64,000 nt of DNA, taken from NCBI GenBank assembly GCA_000497125.2, contig CM035319.1, forward strand, positions 124,001 to 188,000. The letters run 5' to 3'. The stretch comes from Spironucleus salmonicida. Its lineage: Eukaryota; Fornicata; Diplomonadida; Hexamitidae. The notes below the pieces were generated by a model. It saw only the letters and a list, made by a program, of their open reading frames with translations. It was not told where the DNA came from and did not search any database. The position numbers and the translations under genes are program-made. Positions 11,825 through 22,105 of the stretch are shown piece after piece. Every line of letters begins with the position of its first letter. Position 1 is the stretch's first letter.

Positions 11825-12118
11825 ATGCATATAATTAATGTTACTTTTGAAGGTGTTGAAGAATTAGCTATATTAGAATTTTAAGGGTCATTTGCAACAT
11901 TATAGTTAGTATTAGGTAAAATAGAGATTGATAATAATATTGCAAGATTTTAATCTGGCCCAAATTTCTTAGTTGGTCGAGTTATAAAGCTCCCAAAATC
12001 TTTATATGTATTAACATAGAATCATGATGATTAGTAGAATTCACTTAGCATCACTGGAAAAGTCACGCTAAAAATTATATTTGACTAAGAACCAGATCAT
12101 TATTATAGTGAGATATGA
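11825..12118 (+). CDS. Ctf8-like small protein
   Basis: A 97-residue protein resembling CTF8, the small subunit of the alternative clamp loader (Ctf18-Dcc1-Ctf8) that acts in sister-chromatid cohesion. Visible matches are the ELAILEFQGS opening (the family has a WALLELQG-type strand), an LGKIEID segment, and NFLVGRVIKLPKSLYVL, which parallels the family's conserved L-x-G-x-V-x-x-L-x-K-P strand pair. Length is right for the family. The assignment rests on pattern only; a profile search would settle it. It converges on the next gene with 7 bp between stops. Confidence 0.5.
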
Positions 12119-12125
12119 ATTATAT

Positions 12126-12587
12126 TCAGTACAGTTTTCTGTCTAAATTCTTATCCAAACTATCTTCTAATAATAAAATTCTACGTTTATAAGACTCAAT
12201 AGTATCAATAAGTAAATTATAATCTGTTTCCACTTATAAAAGTTGCTTATGCATCTATTCAGGGCTTCTCAATGGATCATGGTCTAAGTCTCCAGCTTTC
12301 AGAATTTCAAACTCTTCTTAGATTCCACGTACTTTTTTAAGATTCTACATAAATTCTTAATCTTAACCTTACAATTCTGCTGCCTAGTTTTTAATTCGAT
12401 GCATATATTATAAAACTAATTTCATATTCTCTCGATCATCAATACAAGATGCCTATAATTATTCATAATAGTATTCACATATTTTTGATATATCCGATAG
12501 CTTAGCTTCTGGTAAGGCCCTTTGCGATATGCCATTTTCGCGATAGTCATATAAAATTGCTGGCCAATGAGGTTTATAGTTATACAT
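12126..12587 (-). CDS. unknown 153-aa coiled-coil protein
   Basis: The N-terminus (YKPHWPAILYDYRENG) is distinctive. It is followed by about 120 residues of predicted helix with heptads, rich in Q, E, K and L, including the RRILLLEDSLDKNLDR end. It resembles small axonemal or centriolar coiled-coil proteins in layout, but no family was recognised. It is divergent to the ankyrin gene, with 90 bp between starts. Confidence 0.6.
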
Positions 12588-12677
12588 TATGAAATTTGCT
12601 GAAAAATTACTATATATAATATATGTTTTATGCATGTTTTTTAGCGTTTTAATTTTTCTAAAAATACCCTCTCATAA

Positions 12678-13256
12678 ATGGCTTATAATGTAAAAATCAC
12701 TATACCTAAGACCTTTGAAGAAAACGAATAATTTTTAAAATAAAAGCTTGAAGAAGAATATCCTAACAATACCACAGAGCTAATGATAGCCGCTTCATAT
12801 GGTGATCTATTTACTTGTTAAAAACGGATTAAAGAAGCTGGAAAGACAAATTCAGCAGGTAATACAGCACTGATGTATGCATGCGGTTCAGGTAGATTAC
12901 CTGTTATTTAACTGCTAATTGAGAAAGAAGATATTAGGCTCAGAAACATAAAAGGTGCCTCTGGTGTGGATATGGCGTTCATGGCTAGGCGTTTCGAAGC
13001 ATGTAGCTTCTTAGAAACATACTGTATTCAACATAACTACCATGAGTTAAAACCTGTTATTAGATCAACAAAGTAAGGCGAACAATAAGCGGTCTAAAAG
13101 CTTAAATCGGATTATTAATTAGAAGCTAGTGATATGTATCCTGAGAGCACAAATTCTGTCAATTAGCATAAGTAATTACAAACTTTAAAATGTAATTGTG
13201 GTACAATAATTTCAAAATAGTATAAATTCTGCACTGGGTGCGGAAAAAAATAATGA
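12678..13256 (+). CDS. ankyrin-repeat protein with C-terminal zinc ribbon
   Basis: A 192-residue protein. Residues about 34-110 carry ankyrin repeats (TELMIAASYGDLFTCQKRI, GNTALMYACGSGRLPVIQLL). The last 22 residues form a short zinc-binding module with C172, C174, C185 and C188. Between them is a polar linker. Ankyrin plus terminal zinc ribbon suggests a scaffold or adaptor; proteins built this way are common in diplomonads. It converges on the WD40 gene with 5 bp between stops. Confidence 0.8.
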
Positions 13257-13261
13257 TCAAT

Positions 13262-14356
13262 TCACTTTATATTCATAGACAAAGCAGAAATATCTTTTAG
13301 AATTTTGCCCATCTTTTTCTAGTCGATAACATCTTCAGTTTAAATACTCGTTTGTGTTAAAAATGTGTTTAAATTTATCATTTTTGGCAAGAGCATTTAT
13401 ACTCTAACATTTTGGACTATAAAATCATCTGTCAACTCTTTTGAAAATTATTAACTAAAAACATTGGCTTAATCAGTAAACATTTGTGCAAAGAACTAAA
13501 GCTAGGAAACAGGCTTTTAAATTTTTGTAAAAATATCAGTTATACCTCCTCGTGAATGTAAAATTTTAATTATTCCATTATCAAGGCCTATGAATACATT
13601 AGTAGATGCATCATTTGATGTGATGGCTGTTATTTTTAATTACTATTCTTGATCATTAAAAATCTCTACTTCTTCCTATTACGTATTTTCAAAACTAAGT
13701 AATCTCTAAAAGTAAATTTTACTTCCCTATACTACATACAGTTTGTCACCTAAAATACTCACAAGCTCTACTTCTTCTTAGAACGATATTATTTACCTAA
13801 CTTCAATTTAAGCTCCGTTTTATCCTTATACTAGTTCACTTACTCTAACTTTTCTATCACTACCACCTGATATTAAATAATTCCTCCAAAACTTAACAAA
13901 ATTAACCTTCAAACCATGATCATGAAAATTACTTATTTTTTCTCCACCTAATACTGCTAAACATACTGTTCCATCATCACTTCCAGAAAGTATAAGATTT
14001 TAGTATTGGTCTATTGAATTAATTTTTCGTGAATGATGATGCATTATCTAAATAAATTCGCCCAGCTATGTGAATAAATAAATTCTACCATCATTGGTTC
14101 CTAATGCCGTGTTTCCATTCACATCAGTAGATGCTAATGAAAATTCAACAGGAAATGTTGTTCGTGTTCTAACTGCAGGAGAATTATTAGAGAATGTATA
14201 TATTCGATTTTATCTAGATCTTATTGAAATAGAACCAAATGGAGTAAATGCTGAATAAAACCCTCCTTTATCATCACATTAAGATTTAAATAACTATGAT
14301 GTAGTATGTGGATCATAGATGGCATATTCATCGTTTAAAAACTAGGCACAAAGCAT
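13262..14356 (-). CDS. WD40-repeat protein
   Basis: A 364-residue beta-propeller protein. Repeats are visible as GTNDGRIYLF, NLILSGSDDGTVCLAVLGG, NYLISGGSDRKVRVSEL and VFIGLDNGIIKILHS. The C-terminal about 100 residues are helical, a layout reminiscent of UTP15 and other nucleolar WD proteins, but I cannot name an orthologue. The start is the ATG at the complement of 14354-14356, just after an AT-rich leader, 104 bp from the divergent GARP gene. Confidence 0.7.
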
Positions 14357-14460
14357 AAAGAAAAGGTAGATGAAGTGATAAACATCTATTATATAATTTG
14401 TATATTTATGCAATAATTTGTATTTTATATTAATATATATCAAATTTATTATTACTAAAA

Positions 14461-14925
14461 ATGATTAAGAAGCAGAATAATTAATACCTTGTCTCTGTTG
14501 AAGAACTACTAAAAAATCCACAACTAGTTATTAATCAGTGTAAAAATCTTCCAATCATACCCTAGACCAAAAATGACAGGACAAATCTAAAATAAAACTA
14601 TCAGCGTTTCAGATGGACTTCAGAGCCAGAACGATTGTTTGATATCATTGTAACAGCTCTTGGAATACGTGATATTAAACCCAGATCATTTTTATAATAC
14701 TTTTCCAGCTATGATGTTAACTCTAATATATTGTCATCAAAAATATAAAAACATCGTTTAAAACTAATTAGATAATACTCACTGGAGAATATCAACTAAA
14801 TACAAAACTATCATTACTATTCTAAGCGTAATTCCGCAATAGTCGCTCAGCTAGCTGATCATTGGAGAATTCCTGGATTCTCCGGATTTTCGCATACTGA
14901 AATTCAGTAATTTATAAATGAATGA
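14461..14925 (+). CDS. GARP-type Myb DNA-binding protein
   Basis: A 154-residue protein. Residues about 49-100 match the GARP (Myb-like) domain: RFRWTSEPERLFDIIVTALG, then a KPRSFLQYF helix and a final SSKIQKHRLKL helix corresponding to the SHLQKYR helix of plant regulators. A GARP-like factor is known in Giardia, so its presence agrees with a diplomonad source. The C-terminal 50 residues are not recognised. The stop is 2 bp from the stop of the convergent gene. Confidence 0.75.
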
Positions 14926-14927
14926 AT

Positions 14928-15758
14928 TCACTTTGCTCTTTATATATCTTTCCTATAGTCTTAAAACTGTAAGTTCAAGACGTCGTAAAACAATTCTTTC
15001 CACTCATCAAAACCTATTTCGTCCTTTCCCAAAGCTAGTTATAGGACCTCTATACACTCCACGACACCTCCAATTTCTAAGTCCATTTCTGGTTTAGGCA
15101 TCTTTTACTGAGAGTCTCCATCTCTTTCGGCTCTAAGCTTTTCATTTTCTTGTAAATTTTTATTAATATAATTAAGATGTTCGTGGTAGTCCTCTGCGAG
15201 CTGCAAGTGTAACTCGAGATCCTGATAACAAATATTGACAATTTCTGCCATCTTTTTTAGTGAAATTTTATCACTGAGATCTTTTGCACCAAGCATTAAA
15301 AATGATTCTGCAGCGAAATCAACTGTATCAGCTGCAGAGGTTCTGTAGTTTAAAATTTGAATAACATCTTAACCAGAAACTATCTTATTGGGTGCTTTTT
15401 TAGTACCAAAAGGCTCGCGTAAAAGTTGAAAGCAGGAGTTATAAGATAAGCATTTAATCGGATCAAAACGCGACTTGAAGAGCTACGGGGTAACTGTATT
15501 GTAGGGATTTGTAAAACCGTAGTTAGTGGTAAAATATGATAATGCGTATGATATTTCCTGCCTATTGAGTTGCTTACCATTTGAAATTATCTTTTACCGT
15601 GTTTTTTCTTGATAGGTAGAGTTTTATTCCTGCTCATACAAATCTTCTTCATTTTCATGAATTTACTCTATTATTTCATTGTTCTCTAACTATTCGATAC
15701 TTTAAATTTCTTGTTAGTTAGTATTTTCATTATTTTCTTGAACTTCTGGATTTTCCAT
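14928..15758 (-). CDS. unknown 276-aa acidic/helical protein
   Basis: The N-terminal about 50 residues are almost entirely E, Q and N (disordered, acidic). A globular region with YALSYFTTNYGF and an FDPIKCLSYNSCF stretch follows, then a helical C-terminus with a coiled-coil segment (residues about 170-215). Codon composition is less AT-rich than its surroundings, supporting a real gene. No family recognised. It is convergent with the GARP gene. Confidence 0.65.
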
Positions 15759-16350
15759 TCTATGATTATTGGAAATAAATATAATATATTATTATATAAA
15801 TAAAATCAGTTGGCTTCCAATACAAAAACAACTTTTTCTTGGTCGCACAAAACATCACTTGAAAACATTCTTAGATTATATTTTTAAGGAAGTAATACAA
15901 TTTTCTATGTTTCATCAAAGTAAATGTCTGATAAATTTTCACATCGCATTGTCCCTATTTGATGGAACCCTGAATTTATTTTAGCCTATAATATAAATTA
16001 ATTAAATGTTATTTAAGTAAAATTTAAATTATCCAAAGGTCTTGATATATTCCCTTTAAATTTACAGTTTTCCAAATGAAACTCTACTTAACAACATGTA
16101 GTAATTGTTTTAAAAAAGGGATTCTGTAATGGAGAACAAGTTTACTAAAATTATTCTATTGACACAGATGCAAATGACGAAGAGGACATTTCTTTTATTT
16201 ATTATCTTCCGGTTATTAGGTATAATAATATAAAATGTAATTTTTTAATACTACTTTATTAATAAAATTAATTATAGTAACTTTATAGTTTCGTAAAAAC
16301 TATCAATTATTTTATTATATTTCAAATCAATATCTGAGGCCGCACTCTAA
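15759..16350. other. gap before acyltransferase, coding status unclear
   Basis: About 590 bp. The acyltransferase frame is open back to an ATG at 16129, giving a possible 74-residue hydrophobic N-terminal extension. A 71-codon frame (15769-15984) is also open under the standard code. A different frame over about 15924-16250 reads well but contains several TGA codons. None is convincing. A GTATAA...TATAG segment at 16220-16288 could be mistaken for an intron, but no other gene here has one. Confidence 0.35.
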
Positions 16351-17352
16351 ATGGTAGATCAACCTCATCCTTGCTTACTCCCGTTGAGTAGATAACATAA
16401 TGTTTATTATTATTTTATATAACCATTATTGACAATTTTATATCCATTTACTTTTGTATTAAGGATTGTATTAGTAATTCCATTATTAGCTTTATCAGCA
16501 TTTATTGATTATCTGACAAATTTGAGAACTGATCAAACAAAGCCATTATCTAATATTAGAAGAAGCATATATAGGATATAGAAAGCAATCCTATACAGAA
16601 CTGCACTATTTTTTTGTGGATGGATATTAGTTGTTAAAGGCAAGCCTAGTTAAAAAGCAAAAGCTCTTATGTCTAATCACTCTTCCATGTTGGATATTTT
16701 AGTATGTACAGCATCGGGCGTTGAGTCATGCATTTCTAAAGCAGGTATTGCTAATAACAAACTATTTGGTCCTACTATTCGTGTAACTAGATCAATTTTA
16801 GCTCGTTCAGGTGGAGCTACTGACGAAATAATAAAAAGATTTTCAGAGGATGGTTGGCCTCCATTAGGAGTTTTTCCTGCTGGGACAACAACTGTTTAAG
16901 CTGCAACTCCTAAAATGAGGACAGGTGTGTTTGTAAGCAAACCCAGTATTTAATTAGCTACTATAAAATATAATTCATTAGAAAATCCTTTCTATACTAC
17001 TGGTCCTAAAAACCATATCATTGGTGTGACTAGAGGATTATTCGGTTTAATTACTTTAGAGTTTTATGATGAGGTATACTAAGCAACTGAAGAGGAAGAT
17101 TATCATAATTATGCAGATAGAGTTGGTCAAAATTTAGCATAAAATTTAAATTCTCAGCTTACCACTTATTCTTTTAAGGACTCAGTCTGGTTCAGCGGTA
17201 ATAAATCTGTATCTAAAGAACAATTATCAGAAGATTATTAGAATGAATAATTATGGAGAGGGAACTATGAGTAATGGACGAAACTCTGTAAATAAAAACA
17301 TAAAAACCCGATGTTTGCTTGGTCTAAAGAGTAACTTGGGATTTTGGACTGA
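16351..17352 (+). CDS. lysophospholipid acyltransferase (PlsC/LPCAT-like)
   Basis: A 333-residue membrane enzyme that transfers an acyl chain to a lysophospholipid, probably at the ER. Motif I is NHSSMLD (109-115, with the catalytic H110 and D115). The motif III region reads FPAGTTTV (175-182), where most enzymes have FPEGT, so the usual glutamate is alanine. Two or three hydrophobic segments lie at about 20-65 and 80-100. The opening PHPCLLPLSR resembles the LPCAT N-terminus (NPF...LS), which favours this start. An in-frame ATG at 16129 is an alternative. It converges on the next gene with 14 bp between stops. Confidence 0.75.
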
Positions 17353-17366
17353 TATCTTCATTTAAT

Positions 17367-18095
17367 TCACTCTTCATATAATGATCCAATATATTATTAA
17401 ATTTTAGCCACATATTTTTCTGGAACATCCACAGCTATTAACTCTTCTCCTTTAGTATCACCTCCACTATAAATATACTCTTATAAACCACGCTCATCCA
17501 TCATTTAAATTTCTTTAATTGTAATTAACCCAGCCCAATGATATTAGGCAGTTTTCCATAGAACTGCTTCATTCCCACTAATTACTCGTCTAACTCTAGC
17601 TAATGCATCAACTACTGTAAAAGGACATGTTGATATAATTTATGTTGATTTTTTAAGATATTTAGGTAATTTTCTAGGGGGTTGTATAACAATTTTTTTA
17701 AAACGTTGGACTTATTCCAATAGCTATAATTCTTCCCCAGATAACCTTGGTCTCAATTAAGCTGTTTAGTGCTTAGAGTAACGGACTAATGCTAAGTGAA
17801 TAGTTTATGAAAAATCTAAATTCGGTAGCTCTTCTTAGTGTAAAAACTCTTACTCTCTAAAATTTTCTGCTAGGGCAATTCTAAAAAATTATTATCTAAG
17901 ATAACTGGCTTCTGATGCGGCCTGAATTGCAGCATGAAGTTAAGTATAGGATTAAAATGCTTCTCTAGATAAAACAAGTTATTCATTCGATTAATAAATA
18001 TAATCTGGAGAATCTATTGTCTTAGAATTTGTTAGCGAATAAATAGTTAGATCCACTTGAACAATATGTTCTTGGGATAATATATCAATTGTCAT
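17367..18095 (-). CDS. unknown 242-aa protein
   Basis: A well-formed open frame of 243 codons, mixed alpha/beta, with a conserved-looking core IVIQPPRKLPKYLKK and a C-terminal half with CPFTVVDALARVRRVISGNEAVLWK. No transmembrane segment or signal peptide. I do not recognise the family. Composition and its tight convergent placement next to the acyltransferase support a real gene. Confidence 0.65.
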
Positions 18096-18764
18096 TCAAG
18101 AGTGGAAAAATATAAAACATACTATTATATAATATAATGATGGTAGTATATTCAAAATTTATTACTAATATTCATTATTGATATATAAAATAGTATATAT
18201 ATAGTTTTACTTTAACTTATACTAATTCAGACTATCCACGCTGTAAACATTATTATAAGTAACGCACTGAAATTATCATCTATCTTTCAATAGTTGGTAT
18301 ATATATTAAAAAAATAAACCTGGTAAGATTACTAATGACTGTGTATATTAATTATATAAGAATCGTAGGTTATTTTAGTTAATATTATAAATTAGCCTAA
18401 ATTTTTATAGAAAATAGATTACTAAACGAGCGCATAGTTTTTGCGCCCAACTTTATTTATTCGGATATTGTTGTCTTTGCACATACAAGTATAGTCGTTA
18501 ATTTTATTTATAGGAATTGAAATAAATTAAATAAAGTCATTTATATACATATTATAATCATTACCTCTTTTTTAAACATAAAAGAAATTACTTTCTACCA
18601 AATAGGGTATTATAAGATTTTAAAACGTAAATACTTAAAAGTCTACTTGCTTTACTCCATAGAAACAATAATATTTTTGATTAAACAATGTATCCACGAT
18701 AAAATGAATCAATATATAACCTACCCAATATTATCCAAAATACCGTGACAAGACTTCTCTCACA
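18096..18764. other. intergenic, no supported gene
   Basis: About 670 bp of AT-rich DNA between the start of the 242-aa gene and the end of the proteasome gene. No motif or RNA gene seen. Confidence 0.5.
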
Positions 18765-19406
18765 TCACAACCCTTTCTCAAAAACTACCTTAAAACCGTC
18801 TTATCCCAAAACAGCAACGCTATATCCGCCTTCTACAACTTCTCCCATTACTCCTTTCACCATTTCTACTCCAAACTCACTATTTCCAAAAAGCCTCTCG
18901 ATTTCTTCTTATCCACTGGCAGCTCCAGCTCCGATGGCTTTTCCGAGCCATTCTTAGGCGTTTCCAGCGGCATCAACACAGAAACAGCGTCCTTTTTAAC
19001 AAAGTAAAATTGCACAGCCAAAAGGTCTTCCCATCGCTGCTTTTTTAGAGGAAGAACGTCCGAAATTAGACATGAAATTTGCAATTTGATTTGCAAGCTA
19101 TTAGAGCGAAATTTCACTGCCAAAATTGAATTTATGGTTTAATGAAATAGAACGAAGTTGTGTATATACTAACGATATATCGGATGAATAACCAGAAGAT
19201 ACAGCGTAAATTGAATCAGATATTTTTGCGAATGGTGATTTTGCGGCAGCAAGTGGCTAAGATATAGTTTCTGCTGCAAGGATTGTTTGTCCTTTACTGG
19301 TCACGCAGAGAGATGTGAGAGATAATTGAACTGATTTTAAAGCATATTCAGTCTAGTAAATTCTACCTTCTGGTGAGAAGACTCCAACATGACGATCGTA
19401 AGACAT
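18765..19406 (-). CDS. 20S proteasome alpha subunit (alpha1/PSMA6-like)
   Basis: A 213-residue proteasome alpha subunit, part of the outer rings that gate the core. The N-terminal signature YDRHVGVFSPEGRIYQTEY fits alpha subunits and is closest to PSMA6 (FDRHITIFSPEGRLYQ). Later features are the SGYSSDISLVYTQLR helix and RPFGCAILL, matching the family's RPLG/RPFG strand. It is 20-40 residues shorter than typical subunits, mainly at the C-terminal tail. Downstream of the TGA another 10 or so codons look coding, but there is no evidence they are used. The paralogue assignment is by eye. Confidence 0.85.
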
Positions 19407-19674
19407 TTTAGAGGTGGGTGAAATAAAATTATATGATATTATACTATAATAAAATAAAACTTATGTGACTAGAAAATATAATCGATCACTTACTTCAAGA
19501 GTTTATTAATTCTCTGATATATTTCATTGATAGAAACTATCAGTTCATTTTAATATTAACAATGAAACAAGTATATTTTATATCGATTTATAAATAATGT
19601 GATTATGCTTTAATAATTCATCAGTTTATAAATATTAAACAATGTCGACTTAGAAAACGAATGGTATATATGAG

Positions 19675-20475
19675 TCACTTCAAAGAATATGAATTTTACT
19701 TTTCTGCATACCTTATTTATACTGGTGGAGGAATTGGTTCAGCTTATTAAGTTTTGAAAACAGGTTAATTTTCTTTCAAATTTACTTATTTTTAAACAGT
19801 TAATTCCATTTATAATTCAGTTTTTTATCCTGAAATACTATACTTTGCCTTTACGTCAACTAATTCAACGACTTCAGTTATTTTTGTATCTGTTTAATTT
19901 GATAAATTAAGGTTGCGTTTAAAATTACTTTTCATTTCTGCTATAGTATCACATTTAGCTTATGGCTCTTCTAAATTTATTGGAGCTACTTATAAGTTTG
20001 GATTTTCAATATAGTTCTCATTTTTTCTTAGCTATTATCCCTGATTTTTTTAATCACCAATGTTAATCGTATATTTTGAAAAGTTATAGTCGGATTTTTT
20101 ACCAGTGAGTTTTTCGTTAACTTCAAACTGATTATAATTTTTGGGTACCTTTAAGTTCAATTTTATATTATCATACTTATCTAAGTCATAATAGGCTATC
20201 TCTTTTTTTATGTTATTTTTATCATTAATAACATTAGCTATTTCTATATCTATGAAGTTTTCAGAATTACTTTTAGATTATTGGCTAATTTACTATAATT
20301 ATTTTATGTCTTTTATCCAGAATTCCTTATTAATAATACCAATGAGTCCTTTATATTAAATTGTTAATTTCTCATCATTATATTCTATCAATTTTCCATA
20401 TTTTCTTTTATGGTTATTAAGTGCATAAAATTAGATGTCTGTATGTAGAAATGATTAAAGTTTTTAGACATCCAT
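19675..20475 (-). CDS. ataxin-2/Pbp1-like Lsm protein
   Basis: A 266-residue protein. Residues 5-60 look like an Lsm fold (LHTDIQFYALN, then KRKYGKLIEYNDEKLTIQYKG). Residues about 116-140 match the LsmAD box of ataxin-2 (NQFEVNEKLTGKKSDYNFSKYT, where the family has FEANEKLFGVKSTYDENLYTT). Ataxin-2/Pbp1 proteins bind RNA and poly(A)-binding protein and promote RNP granules. The C-terminal half is low-complexity, with a proline stretch (PIPPP). No clear PAM2 motif is visible. It is much shorter than animal ataxin-2. Confidence 0.65.
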
Positions 20476-20528
20476 TTTATGAAAGATAAAAGAAGTGGTA
20501 TACATCTAATTATAATATAGTATAATAA

Positions 20529-22046
20529 TCAATCTGATGCACTATCTATATCTTTAAAAAATGCTTATCGTTATGCAATCTTTTTAGATTTACTAAGGGC
20601 TTACTTCTTCATTTTATCCTTTTAGCTTATCTTTTTAGTTATATTAACAGGTGCAAAAAAATCTGAAAATGATGAATCTGAGTCTATATGGCCAGGTTAA
20701 ATAATTTTTAGAAATTATCCTCCACTTTTTATCTCAGATATGCCTCCTCTACTTACCTCTTTTACATCTCCTGCCTCATCTATATCGACATCATCACTAG
20801 ACTCTGATTCGTCACTTTCTTCCACAGATTTAGTAGACTAATCCTAAACGGTTTTATTTATATTCTCATTGTTTTCATGTTATTCTGTCTATTCACCTTC
20901 ATGAGCAGTTTCTTCAGTTTCAAATTTTTCCTCAACGTCAATTTATTTGATCCCTATATCTTCCGCAAACCACTACATATCTTAAATAAATAATTTATTA
21001 CTTGCTCCACCTATTGCTAATAGGGAATAATCCTAACTAGGCTCAATTATCAGCACTGGATTGTTCTCATTTTCACATAAGGTACCTAATATTTAAAATG
21101 GTCGAATGCTTAAAATTTAAACACTTCCATTTTCACAACCAAAAAGCATAATACCTCCAGGAAGCTTGCAAATTGTTTCAATTGACTGAAACTAAGTTTA
21201 TAACTTTTGAATGGGCAGACTAAGCTCAGTTATATCATATTTTAATATTTCACCCTCTGAGGTACCTACAATTGTGAAATTAAAAATTGTCTCTAAACAG
21301 TTTAAATCATAATCTTCAGGTAGCGAATTCTCCTCTAGCCGAGAACTGAATGAATTTTTTAATTGAGATTTATATAAATAAACAGTTCCATCTCCTGAAG
21401 AGACAACTATCAAATCTTTTAATTACTTAATAGACGAAATAAAATCAGCAGCATCATGAAATTTACAAATGGTCGTATTGGTATTAATATTCTATATAAT
21501 GAGTTCACCATTATCTGTTCCAAAGGCAAAATAATAATTATCATGTAGTGTCTACGGGGCAGGGGGGAAATTCGCCCTCTTAAATGGTTAGATTAACTCT
21601 CTTTGCAAAGCAGCAATTTTTAAATTTTTTGATAATTCTTTTTATACCAAATTAAAAGAGTCATTATCAAAATTAAGCTACTAAAAAGCAGTAATTCCAG
21701 TGATATTAATATCAAAACGAGATTTGAACGAGTTATTCTCAATCATGAAAATTGCTGAGTTTGTATTAGAGCAAACAAAAAATTCATTTTCAGAAATGAA
21801 TGATGAATACCTTATAGCTGCAGATGAAAAATTACAATGATAAATAATAACAGTATGTAGCTAAAGTTTGTTGTCTAAATCAAAATCTTCAGAATTAAAA
21901 GAAGATGGTTCATCTTCTGGAGGTAAGATTTCACGAAGAATTAAATCTCCAACTTAGGTCCCATAAAGTATCATTAGGTGATTTGGACGAAAACATGCAG
22001 AAGTAACAATTGACTCTGTATCTATTGTTAAAAGGGTTTGTGACAT
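20529..22046 (-). CDS. WDR55/JIP5-like WD40 protein
   Basis: A 505-residue protein with beta-propeller repeats (YFAFGTDNGELIIQNI, LIVVSSGDGTVYLY, TIVGTSEGEILKYDI, GIMLFGCENGSVQIL, LLAIGGASNKLFIQD). It is followed by a long acidic E/D/S region and a basic C-terminus holding DSDSSFSDFFAPV. A propeller, acidic stretch and FF-containing basic tail is the layout of WDR55/Jip5, nucleolar proteins in large-subunit rRNA processing. One of several minus-strand genes in a row; RAD50 lies upstream, its stop 59 bp from this start. Confidence 0.7.
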
Positions 22047-22105
22047 TTTTGAAGGAATTGAAAAATAAAATATTATCATTTATTATATAGTTATCGCCAG
22101 TTTCT

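Noticed and set aside
16220-16288. Possible spliceosomal intron before the acyltransferase
   Set aside because: GT...AG ends occur by chance in AT-rich DNA. Joining them does not give a consistent frame, and no other gene here needs an intron.
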